Below, in pieces: positions 1 to 7,757 of a stretch of DNA of 57,097 bases. The stretch is from contig JAKFUG010000034.1 of assembly GCA_021732785.1 (NCBI GenBank), forward strand, positions 1 through 57,097, in the 5' to 3' direction. Numbering within the stretch: the stretch's first letter is position 1; every line of letters starts with the position of its first letter. The translations under genes were made by a program, and so were the position numbers. The notes under the pieces are model-generated. The model saw only the letters and a program-made list of their open reading frames with translations, did no database searches and was not told where the DNA came from. This DNA is from Planctomycetaceae bacterium. Lineage in GTDB: Bacteria; Planctomycetota; Planctomycetia; Planctomycetales; Planctomycetaceae.

Positions 1-195
1 CAAACTGGCGTTCCGGTTCGCCGCAAGGTCACCGCCCCGTGGTCCGGACCGAAAGGCTTTGGCAAGCACGATAAAAAAGAGCAAATGTCCGACCGCAACC
101 TCGAAAAGCTCGGCTTCACGAAATATGTGAAGGGCAAAGGGGGGTACGAAAAGACGACCGGGAGCGGCCCCGATCTCATTCGCAAGGATTCATGA
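1..195 (+). CDS. C-terminal end of an unrecognised protein (5' truncated)
   Basis: An open frame runs from the first base of the window to a TGA at 193-195 and gives 64 residues. It is basic and rich in Gly and Lys, with a stretch reading LEKLGFTKYVKGKGGYEK. The start lies outside the window. I do not recognise the family. The next gene is convergent, with its stop only 12 bases away, which fits this being a true 3' end. No domain can be named from this tail. Confidence 0.5.
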   Translation, partial: QTGVPVRRKVTAPWSGPKGFGKHDKKEQMSDRNLEKLGFTKYVKGKGGYEKTTGSGPDLIRKDS

Positions 196-206
196 CCGCG
201 GAAGAC

Positions 207-1766
207 TCACGGAGTCGCCATCATGTGTTCCAGCTCCGTAGCCAGATCGTCCGCCATGGAGGCCCCGATCAACCGCAGCAATCCGGCGTCGAGTTGCAAG
301 TGGAGCGTCAATCCTTTTGGATGGGGTTCGACGCGCAGTTTCACCTGATCCTCGCCTTTCTGCAGTTCGCCGTCGGCCCAGCCGTGGCTGAAAATCTGCA
401 GGTAGGGGATTAAATCTCGCGCCGACATGCGAACCTGGACCGCTGTCGGTTTGAATGGCGCAGCGGCCGGTTCTTCCACGGCAAGCATCGCTTTCTTTAA
501 CGCTGCGGATGCCGGTTCCGGCGGCCCAAAGCCCCACCAGACGACATCCTGACGAATCCCGCACCAGCACTCGGGATCCCAACCGGTGAACCGCCGCAGG
601 GCTTGGGGAATCGGCAAGTCCTGAATGCGTCGAAACACGACATCGCCCGCACGGAATGTCTCCCCTGTCGCTGCGGGCCAAAGCGCACATTCTTCCGGCA
701 ATCCGGGCACCCGCAGAGCAACCACGGTGGTGCGATCGCCGTAAGGATCACCGAACACCTGCCAGGCCATCTCCGCCGCGCCGTCACGATCGGGCCGCTC
801 GGCGGTGATGTCCTTCGCCCACGGAATCTGCACCGATCCAAACGCAAACGCATCCGGGGTATCGAGCCGGATCATGGACGTCTTGCGGGCCGGCCATTGC
901 AGCCACGTCGCCGCACCGGCCGCATGGACGTCCCCTTCCAGCCGCACCTGAACTTCCGCCCGGCGGCGGAGCGTGTTGATTTTCACCCCCACCACAACGC
1001 GATCCAGTTTCGAAAGCGCTTCGGTGACGAAACCGAGCAATGCGCGACCGGAGCGGGCCCGCCAGACGTGGGCTTCCGCGGGTTCGTCATCCTGCCGTTG
1101 CAGCAGCGGTTCAAAGTTTAGCCGCCAGTCTTCAACCCATTTCTGCCGACGATCGGCCGGGACCTGTCGCAGATCCCACGCAATCGCCAGATCGAACTCG
1201 CGGACGAGATCGTTGACGATGGTTTTCAACTTCGTGGAGAACCGCCGCAATGTTGCCGGATCATCTCCCAGCCACAGGACTTCGTCGCGGACGATCGCAT
1301 GATAGGGCGTGCCGGGCCGATCGATCTCGAAATGTCCGGGCGTGACTTCCCGATAGGGAACGATATCGAAGGTAATGGTCTTGAGCAGCGGCCCGACGGT
1401 TTTGATGGGCACGAACAGGAGTTCTTCGTGCGATTCTGCAGCTACCGTGTCGGGATTGTCGGATCGCCACGCCCACAGCAAACCCAACGGCCGGGTGCGA
1501 TCAATTCCGCCGAAGTCCTGCCAGGTGCGGTATCGGTTCGACAAGACTTCCGAAAGCTCGGGACGATCAGCGGCTTGCAGCAGTACGTCAAAATGATCGA
1601 GCAGATGATCGAGCCGCGCGACACAGAATGTCATCCACGGTCGTTGTGAACCATCTTCGACCGGCCGCGGACGGTCTTGAGCCGAAGTGGTCGCTGATCC
1701 CACAATCAGAATCAGGAGGCTGGCAAGGCGACCGAATCGAATTGCGATCGGACAGGGGGCGTTCAT
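207..1766 (-). CDS. secreted protein of unknown function
   Basis: The gene encodes 519 residues from the ATG at 1766. The frame stays open for 32 more codons upstream, but this ATG is preferred because it begins a clean signal peptide (short basic stretch, then LASLLILIVGSATTSAQ). The mature part is mixed alpha/beta with no motif I can name. It contains a pair of WLG-type segments and many Trp and Arg residues. I would place it in the periplasm or at the cell surface from the signal peptide alone. The upstream genes on this strand are two secreted proteases, but a terminator separates them from this gene, so it probably has its own promoter. Function is unknown. Confidence 0.75.
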   Translation of the reverse strand: MNAPCPIAIRFGRLASLLILIVGSATTSAQDRPRPVEDGSQRPWMTFCVARLDHLLDHFDVLLQAADRPELSEVLSNRYRTWQDFGGIDRTRPLGLLWAWRSDNPDTVAAESHEELLFVPIKTVGPLLKTITFDIVPYREVTPGHFEIDRPGTPYHAIVRDEVLWLGDDPATLRRFSTKLKTIVNDLVREFDLAIAWDLRQVPADRRQKWVEDWRLNFEPLLQRQDDEPAEAHVWRARSGRALLGFVTEALSKLDRVVVGVKINTLRRRAEVQVRLEGDVHAAGAATWLQWPARKTSMIRLDTPDAFAFGSVQIPWAKDITAERPDRDGAAEMAWQVFGDPYGDRTTVVALRVPGLPEECALWPAATGETFRAGDVVFRRIQDLPIPQALRRFTGWDPECWCGIRQDVVWWGFGPPEPASAALKKAMLAVEEPAAAPFKPTAVQVRMSARDLIPYLQIFSHGWADGELQKGEDQVKLRVEPHPKGLTLHLQLDAGLLRLIGASMADDLATELEHMMATP

Positions 1767-1899
1767 GGATGATGTCCTGCCGAACCGATGCCGACGGCCT
1801 CGCGACGATCCCACTTTGGACGATGTGAGCATAGCAGCGACATTGCCTGAGGCAAACGGCAATCTGGCGGTCGGCTCCGATTCTGTTCACCAATGAAAA

Positions 1900-1930
1900 C
1901 CGCCTGATTCTCACAGAGAGAACCAGGCGG
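1900..1930 (-). terminator. intrinsic terminator of the matrixin-like gene
   Basis: A 13-bp stem (1900-1912 with 1918-1930, one G-T pair) closes a 5-base loop and on the minus strand is followed by TTTTC. It lies 54 bases past the stop of the metalloprotease gene that ends at 1984, in the right orientation to end that transcript. Confidence 0.75.
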
Positions 1931-1983
1931 CGGTGCGTCAGACGCATTCGGCTCGTGAAGCACGGAGGGCAACCGTCCCTCGA

Positions 1984-3375
1984 TTACGGGAAGCCGGTAC
2001 TGATGTTGGTCACGACGGTGGAAGTCGAGCCGTTGTAAGTATCCGTGCCCGATCCGCCGATCAGGTTCAGGATGTTGACCGCACACAAGTTGAGAACCAC
2101 GGAGTCGTTGCCGCCGGACAAATCCATCATCAATGTCGAGACATCGAGGCCGACGCAGGTGAGGGAATCGCTGCCGCTGCCCATGGTGCCGTTGATGGAG
2201 ATCTGACCGGAGACGCCCAGGAAGCTCTGCGTGGCGACTTTCGTGTTCAGGTAAGACAGGGTCGTCCCGGTCCCGGCGGTCAGCGTGAGCGTGGTGCCGG
2301 TGCGGGAGATTGTCAGGTTGTTGGCACTTCCGTCACCGGTAATGGTCAGCGTCTTCGATCCCGGCGTATAAGCGATCGTCACCACGGTTGTCGTGGGCGT
2401 AGGCGTGGGATCCGGGACCGGCGGCACAGGGACGGGCGTTGTCGTGGGCTTGGGCCCATAAATCGCCTGAATCCCATCCCGGTCGTCCGGGAAAATGAAG
2501 GCGGTCCCCGGACCGGAGAACCGTCCGGCATAAAAGGGGTACATGATGGCCTGGACAACGGTCGAGTGCGCCAGACCCAGCGCATGACCCGTTTCATGCA
2601 GGCAGGTTTCGATGAAATCGATACGGGCACCACTGGGTTTCACCACCCAGGTTTCGCCTTCATCAAAGTGCAGGTCACCGGACAAGCCATCACCCGCAAC
2701 GTCGTACGGATAGTAGGCGTGGGCCAGTACGGCCGACGCACCATCAATCGCATGATGACCGTATCGCAGACGTGGCGCCCCCCCGGGAACATAGGATGCG
2801 TCGCTCACGGACGGTCCCGAGTCGGGGACTTCGACAAACTTCAGCGGCGTCACGGCCGACCAGATCTTCAAGACTTCGGCGACACCGGCCTTCAACTGCG
2901 CCGCCGTCACCCCTTTCATCCCGCCATCGAGGAGGTTGGAATAGCTGTAGGTGATGGTGAGCGCCGTTCCCACGCCGTTCGGTTGCGGCCATTTCCAGGC
3001 CGGATTCTGGACGACGAAATCCGCCTTCACATTCTTGGCGATCGCATCTTCCTGCCCGTTTTTCGGAAAATGCCAGGGAGCATACAATGCACACGGAATC
3101 CGGGGATCATCGGAGCTGACACAGCGTCCATCCGGACAGCCCTGCATGCGCACTTGCACCAGCGGCGCGCGATCGAGCGTGCGGGCCGAGAGCGCCGGAG
3201 CTAGAGGAACGGGGTCTACATCGTTCCAGGACAATCCCGAGGCTTGTTCCCGCGGAACATGGGCCGCCGGAGACAGCCCGAAGGCCGCAGCCGCGAGAGT
3301 GGCAGCCACGAACCCGGCGGCACAACGGGTACCCCAGTTCGCTCGCCGCGAAAGATCGTCATTCACCGAAGCCAT
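1984..3375 (-). CDS. secreted matrixin-like zinc metalloprotease (M10-type) with a C-terminal RTX-like module
   Basis: The protein has 463 residues. A signal peptide spans about residues 12-40. The catalytic domain carries HETGHALGLAH at 260-270, the HExxHxxGxxH zinc site of metzincins, and a Met-turn methionine at 278 (AIMYP), so it should be an active extracellular peptidase. A Pro/Thr linker (about 310-330) leads to a 130-residue tail with GGND and GGSGTD motifs like calcium-binding RTX repeats and two cysteines. The same tail ends the subtilisin encoded just upstream. The start is supported by AAGGA seven bases before the ATG. Substrate is unknown. The gap of 279 bases to the subtilisin gene leaves room for a separate promoter. 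Confidence 0.88.
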   Translation of the reverse strand: MASVNDDLSRRANWGTRCAAGFVAATLAAAAFGLSPAAHVPREQASGLSWNDVDPVPLAPALSARTLDRAPLVQVRMQGCPDGRCVSSDDPRIPCALYAPWHFPKNGQEDAIAKNVKADFVVQNPAWKWPQPNGVGTALTITYSYSNLLDGGMKGVTAAQLKAGVAEVLKIWSAVTPLKFVEVPDSGPSVSDASYVPGGAPRLRYGHHAIDGASAVLAHAYYPYDVAGDGLSGDLHFDEGETWVVKPSGARIDFIETCLHETGHALGLAHSTVVQAIMYPFYAGRFSGPGTAFIFPDDRDGIQAIYGPKPTTTPVPVPPVPDPTPTPTTTVVTIAYTPGSKTLTITGDGSANNLTISRTGTTLTLTAGTGTTLSYLNTKVATQSFLGVSGQISINGTMGSGSDSLTCVGLDVSTLMMDLSGGNDSVVLNLCAVNILNLIGGSGTDTYNGSTSTVVTNISTGFP

Positions 3376-3654
3376 AAAAGTTCCTTACCGCAGAGGAGCG
3401 CGATGCGTGCTGTAACCGTTTTTCGCCGGGGAAGGACCGCAGGCGAACCATGTAATTTTGCGTTGATGAAGCATTCCCGGTGAACCGCCGTCCGGTGCCG
3501 GAATTGTCCATGCAACTATTCTTTTCATCGAACCGGGCCAAAAACAAGCCGATTCTGCGGGCTGCGGGAAATCGGCGGACGATTCACAAAGATCCTGCCA
3601 AGGGCGGTTGCGAACGATGTCGCAGCGTCCCATCGACATCATCGTTGCGAGGGC

Positions 3655-5295
3655 CTAGGGATAATTCACGCTGTTATTCACCGCGATGTTAGACGTGGTG
3701 GCCGTAAACGTGTCCACGCCCGTGCCGCCATCCAGGGCAAGCACATCGACATTGCAGTAATTGAGCACGACATTGTCATTGCCGGCGCCGAGTTTGGGGT
3801 TCATGGTGGAAACCTCCAGCGAGACGCATGAGAGGGTATCGTTTCCGCCGCTCAAATCGCCGGTGACCGCAATCTTGCCGGAGACATTGGCGATGGTCGC
3901 CGAGGTGCTGGTGACATTGTTGTACTTGATCTTGGTTCCCGCACCGCCGGCGATCCGCACGGTCGAACCCGACTTTGAAACCGAGATGGAGTTCGCTTCG
4001 GTATCGCCGGTCAGCATGACTGTCTTGGTACCGGCATTCCAGGTCACCGTCACGAGGCTGGGTGTCGGCGGCGGCGGCGTGGCATTGTCGAGCTCCGTCT
4101 TCGCTGCGGTGATCATGTCGACGGCATCGGCACAGGCGTAGCTGAGATTCGTGTTAATGACGTTGTCGGTTTCGTCATCTCCATCAAACCGAACCGTTCG
4201 CGGTGTGACGGTCCGCATCCAGTTTTCCAACTGATCGACGGTCGGAAGGACCCCCTTGCGGCGTTTGTAATACTCCTGAGTCAGCAGAATCAGCCCGCAG
4301 GCAACCGGAGCCGCCTGGCTGGTTCCCTGATACGTCGATTCCGCCATGTCGTTGGCAATCCCCGCCGCCGTCAACTCGGCACCGGGGGTGAAAATATCGG
4401 TCCGGGTGAAGGGTGCAAAGCTCGGATGCAGCCGCTGGGAAAAGGGGGTAAAGCGTCCGGCACCGGTCGACGGTGCAGCGGCTCCCCCGCCGTAGAATTG
4501 CGGACCGATGTTCGCGTCGTACAACGCACCCACGCTGGTGGTCTCGCGGATGATCGCCGGGTATGCCATTCCCGGCTGGCTGCTGAACTCGAAGAAACTG
4601 TTGCCGGCGGACACCACGACGGCGACATTCGCAGCCCGCAGGGCTTGAATCTTCTGCGCGATGGGATCACCACCGAAATTGTCCGTGATCAGGTTGCTGG
4701 TGGACCCCAGCGACATATTGATCGCGGAAATGCCGTAGGTGACACGATTGGTCAACACCCATTGCAGCGCGGAATCGATCCCGGAGGAACTGCCGCTGCC
4801 GTTATTGGCGAGCACCTTGAGGGGAATAATCTTCGCACCGGGGGCGATGCCGGTATGAATGCCGCGGCCGACGATAATGCCCCCGACATTGGTGCCGTGG
4901 CCGTCGCCGTCGGCCGCATTGGCGATGTTGCCGTTGTTGTCGTTGGTGAAGTTGACCTGCGTCGCCACCTTGCCGACAAAGTCGACGTGCGTGGTCCGCA
5001 GACCGGTATCCAACACCGCCACGGTCAAACCCGTACCATCGACCGAAAACTGCGTCCGCGCCGTGACCACCCGAATCAGCGTGTCGGTTTCCGCGTCCTG
5101 CGAGCGGATTTGAGATTGCGTGAACTGCTGGCTGACGTCCTTGGGCTTGGACACCGTCGGATAGGGATAGACCGGTGCCGGCGGGGCGGACAGACCGGGG
5201 ACCGCATCCCACGCGATGACACCCCAAGCCAGTCCGGCAAGTGATGCGAGCGCTCCCACCGATTTCGCCGACGTCCGATTCCAGAAGCGCATCAT
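3655..5295 (-). CDS. secreted subtilisin-family serine protease (S8) with the same C-terminal module
   Basis: The protein has 546 residues from the ATG at 5295, chosen over an upstream frame extension because a TAGGAA site precedes it and it opens a signal peptide (about residues 10-38). The catalytic triad is complete: Asp96 (AVLDTGLRTTHVD), His133 (DGHGTNVGG) and Ser326 (GTSQAAP), with the oxyanion Asn232 (VVSAGNS). After the protease domain comes a short Pro-rich linker and a tail of about 130 residues homologous to the tail of the neighbouring metalloprotease, again with GGND and GAGND motifs and two cysteines. It should act outside the cytoplasm. The tail may bind calcium or anchor the enzyme; that role is inferred. 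Confidence 0.92.
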   Translation of the reverse strand: MMRFWNRTSAKSVGALASLAGLAWGVIAWDAVPGLSAPPAPVYPYPTVSKPKDVSQQFTQSQIRSQDAETDTLIRVVTARTQFSVDGTGLTVAVLDTGLRTTHVDFVGKVATQVNFTNDNNGNIANAADGDGHGTNVGGIIVGRGIHTGIAPGAKIIPLKVLANNGSGSSSGIDSALQWVLTNRVTYGISAINMSLGSTSNLITDNFGGDPIAQKIQALRAANVAVVVSAGNSFFEFSSQPGMAYPAIIRETTSVGALYDANIGPQFYGGGAAAPSTGAGRFTPFSQRLHPSFAPFTRTDIFTPGAELTAAGIANDMAESTYQGTSQAAPVACGLILLTQEYYKRRKGVLPTVDQLENWMRTVTPRTVRFDGDDETDNVINTNLSYACADAVDMITAAKTELDNATPPPPTPSLVTVTWNAGTKTVMLTGDTEANSISVSKSGSTVRIAGGAGTKIKYNNVTSTSATIANVSGKIAVTGDLSGGNDTLSCVSLEVSTMNPKLGAGNDNVVLNYCNVDVLALDGGTGVDTFTATTSNIAVNNSVNYP

Positions 5296-6079
5296 CAATT
5301 TCCTAACGGAGGTGTGAATGACGGACCTCACAAGGGAAGAAATCGGTCCCGCAGCGCGAAGCACGATTGTTCCGGGGTGAGGCTTTTGAATGCTGACAGA
5401 GGAACGAAGAACGCGATCGCCACTTCCGAGTGAAGCAGCGGGCACGCCAAGAACGATGAAGCCGGACAACGGACAAGTAACGATTTTAACGACCAGCCGG
5501 AGACGTTACCAAGATTTTCCAGAAAATTTGGCCCACGAATCGGCGGTTCGTCAACGGGTGGCCACGCGAGGGCCAATTCTCTGTTCGGACTCATCGGTGA
5601 ATAGAAATCGGCCAATTTTGAACGCGAGGACGATTCGCTGACAGCGACCGGAGAAACTCGACGGATGCACCTATTTCGGGAAGTTTGCGGCCCGAGCCCG
5701 CGCAGGCAAGTTCGTAACTATGGGGAGAACCCGCCGCATCCGTGACGACCGATTCCTCGTCCTTTCCGCGTTGTTCGGACAAGTCACCGCCCATCACACG
5801 ATGGATGAATTACGACGCACAATAATTGTGCCCGGCAGACGCCAGAACTCTTTCGTACGGAATTGTCGTCGTTTTGTGCGGACTGTCGTCGCAATGATTT
5901 CGCCTGCCGTGAATGGACGGCACCTCTCGCCGGTTCACAGTGGGGTTTTCTCGACGTTTTTGCACGAAACCGGCCGGGATTTGGCAATCCGGCGGTTTGG
6001 CATGACCACTGCGATAAAGGGGAAGTGTGATCGGAAACCGTCAGCCCGATACGAAACCCCTTCCATTGGAGATGCTCAC
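5296..6079. other. 784-base divergent intergenic region
   Basis: This lies between the divergent subtilisin gene and the Gly/Tyr-rich gene. Short open frames on both strands have no good ribosome binding site and no protein-like composition. It must hold the promoters for both neighbours, but I cannot point to a convincing -35/-10 pair. No repeat longer than about 10 bases stands out. Confidence 0.4.
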
Positions 6080-6454
6080 ATGACTCGTCAACTGCTTGCG
6101 ACGGCTGCCATGGCTGTCTGTGTCGCGTTCGCCGGTGCCAACACCGCTTCCGCGAATGGCCCGCACGGCCAATCCCATCATCACGGTGGTTCCGGTGGCT
6201 ATGGTGGTGGCTACGGTGGGTATGGTTATTCCGGTGGGTATGGCCCCCGGTATTACGCGCCGCCCGTCGTCATTCGCCCGCAACCGGTGTACGTCGCCCC
6301 GGCCCCCTATGGCGCGTATGCTCCGGCACCTTGTCACACGGGTTACGGTTACAACTCATATGGCGGCTACGGATCCTACGGCTCGTATGGTGGCTACGGT
6401 CAGTCCGGGATCGGTTTCAGCAACCGCGATTTCTCGCTGTGGCTCGGCCGGTAG
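6080..6454 (+). CDS. small Gly/Tyr-rich exported protein
   Basis: The protein has 124 residues from the ATG at 6080, preceded by GGAG at a good distance. Residues 1-30 form a signal peptide ending in ANTASANG. The rest is low complexity: GGYGGGYGG- and GSYGSYGGYG-type repeats, a His cluster (SHHHG), and a central Pro/Tyr/Val stretch (RPQPVYVAPAPYG). It ends in SNRDFSLWLGR, which differs from the repeats and may be a conserved functional tail. Similar short GYG-rich secreted proteins are common in planctomycetes. It is probably a surface or matrix protein; no enzyme motif is present. Confidence 0.75.
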   Translation: MTRQLLATAAMAVCVAFAGANTASANGPHGQSHHHGGSGGYGGGYGGYGYSGGYGPRYYAPPVVIRPQPVYVAPAPYGAYAPAPCHTGYGYNSYGGYGSYGSYGGYGQSGIGFSNRDFSLWLGR

Positions 6455-6469
6455 GTTGCCCTGAAACCC

Positions 6470-6514
6470 GCCCGCAGTGATAACGCCGATGCCTGTCATC
6501 ACCCCACTGCGGGC
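6470..6514 (+). terminator. hairpin just past the Gly/Tyr-rich gene
   Basis: A perfect 10-bp inverted repeat (6470-6479 with 6505-6514) flanks 25 bases and starts 16 bases after the stop. No T-run follows, so it is either a weak terminator or an mRNA 3'-end stabiliser. Confidence 0.4.
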
Positions 6515-6543
6515 TGGACGAAGAATGGCGGATCGCGAACGGT

Positions 6544-6578
6544 AAAAAAAGAAAGTCGGGGCCAGACACCCCGACTTT
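6544..6578 (-). terminator. intrinsic terminator of the 352-residue TPR gene
   Basis: On the minus strand a perfect 10-bp stem (6552-6561 with 6569-6578, loop of 7) is followed at once by CTTTTTTT. This is a textbook rho-independent terminator 25 bases beyond the stop of the TPR gene ending at 6603. Confidence 0.9.
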
Positions 6579-6602
6579 CCGCGTTGGCAGCGAACCACAA
6601 AT

Positions 6603-7661
6603 TCAGTTCTGAACGGTGCTCAGCTTCTTCGTCCATTCACTGTTGGGATAGCTGCTCTGCAACTTGGCTTCCGCTTCGAGGCCCCGTTCCGGCAATTGCA
6701 CGGCCTTCCACAGTTTGGTCATGTTGTAGAGCGATTCCGCGTGATAGCCCGCTTCGCGCGGGAACAGTATGTCGACATGCAGGTATGCCAAAACCGCTTC
6801 TTTGGATCGGTTCAGAGCCTGCAGAGCATTCCCCTGCAGGACGTACGCTTCGGCTTGCAGGCCCGTGTCCTCGTGGGAAGCATTCAGGGTGACTTCGTCG
6901 AGGACCGTCAGCGCTTCGGCGTGTTTGCTTTGCTGAATCAACGCACGGGCTTTGCCGAGCATGGCCTCATGTTTCCGCGCCATTTCGCCACTGCCTGTCC
7001 CGGCCGATTTGATCGCGTCGTCGAAGGCCGTCACCGCTTCATCGAGCTTGTTCTCGCCCGTTAAAATCCGCCCGGTCGCAATCTTCGCGGCCAGCTTGGA
7101 TTCATTCCACGGCGACTGTGCCAAAGCATCAAACGATTTCCGGGCGGCATCATAATCCTGCTTCGCCAACTGCACTTGCCCCAGCAAAGCCATCGATTCG
7201 TAATAGCGGAAGTGATCGCTATTTCCTTTCTGGAAGTCCTGCAATTGCTTAACGGCGTCATCGCGCTTGGTTGGATCGGCGAGGGCAATGCGGGCATGAA
7301 TGCGGGCCAATGTGAAATCAAACTCCCCCTTCAGCAACGCATTATCGGTCTTCGTTTCGGTTTTGCTTTTGGTGACGCGCTGCAGAGCGGCATCGAACCG
7401 GCCGGAGTTTTCATCGGCGTGTCCCAGCTTCATGTCGGGCGTTGCATCGTCGAAATCGACAACCAGCAGATCGTTCGCCGGGACGTTCAGCGCATCGGTG
7501 GTAGAGGGCTTGATGGTCAGTTCGGTCTTGGAACCGCCGGTGATCTTGCCGGAAACCCGACCGCCACTTTTCTTGGTGATCGAGTCGGCCGCGGAAGCGG
7601 TCCCGATCATCACCACGGAACAAAGGCCAGCCAGTAAGAGCGAATGCAGGCGGACGGACAT
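6603..7661 (-). CDS. exported TPR-repeat protein
   Basis: The protein has 352 residues. Residues 1-24 form a signal peptide ending in GTASAAD. The next 60 residues resemble a small beta domain (SGKITGGSKTELTIK). From about 90 on it is all-helical with TPR-like units, for example YDAARKSFDALAQSPWNES and KLDEAVTAFDDAIKSAG, and a last one ending in SSYPNSEWTKK. Such proteins scaffold other proteins in the periplasm. It sits 96 bases downstream of a much larger TPR gene on the same strand and has its own terminator, so the two may form one transcript. No catalytic residues are evident. Confidence 0.8.
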   Translation of the reverse strand: MSVRLHSLLLAGLCSVVMIGTASAADSITKKSGGRVSGKITGGSKTELTIKPSTTDALNVPANDLLVVDFDDATPDMKLGHADENSGRFDAALQRVTKSKTETKTDNALLKGEFDFTLARIHARIALADPTKRDDAVKQLQDFQKGNSDHFRYYESMALLGQVQLAKQDYDAARKSFDALAQSPWNESKLAAKIATGRILTGENKLDEAVTAFDDAIKSAGTGSGEMARKHEAMLGKARALIQQSKHAEALTVLDEVTLNASHEDTGLQAEAYVLQGNALQALNRSKEAVLAYLHVDILFPREAGYHAESLYNMTKLWKAVQLPERGLEAEAKLQSSYPNSEWTKKLSTVQN

Positions 7662-7757
7662 CTGATTTTCTCCAACGCCAACGAAAGGGTGGCGTGCGTG
7701 CTGTGATTCGATTGGGAAGGATTGTGAACGCGATCTTCGGACCGGAATGCCTGTTCT

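Noticed and set aside
1933-3204. 423-codon plus-strand frame opposite the metalloprotease gene
   Set aside because: It is the Arg/His/Gly-rich antisense shadow of a gene with clear zinc-site and signal-peptide evidence.
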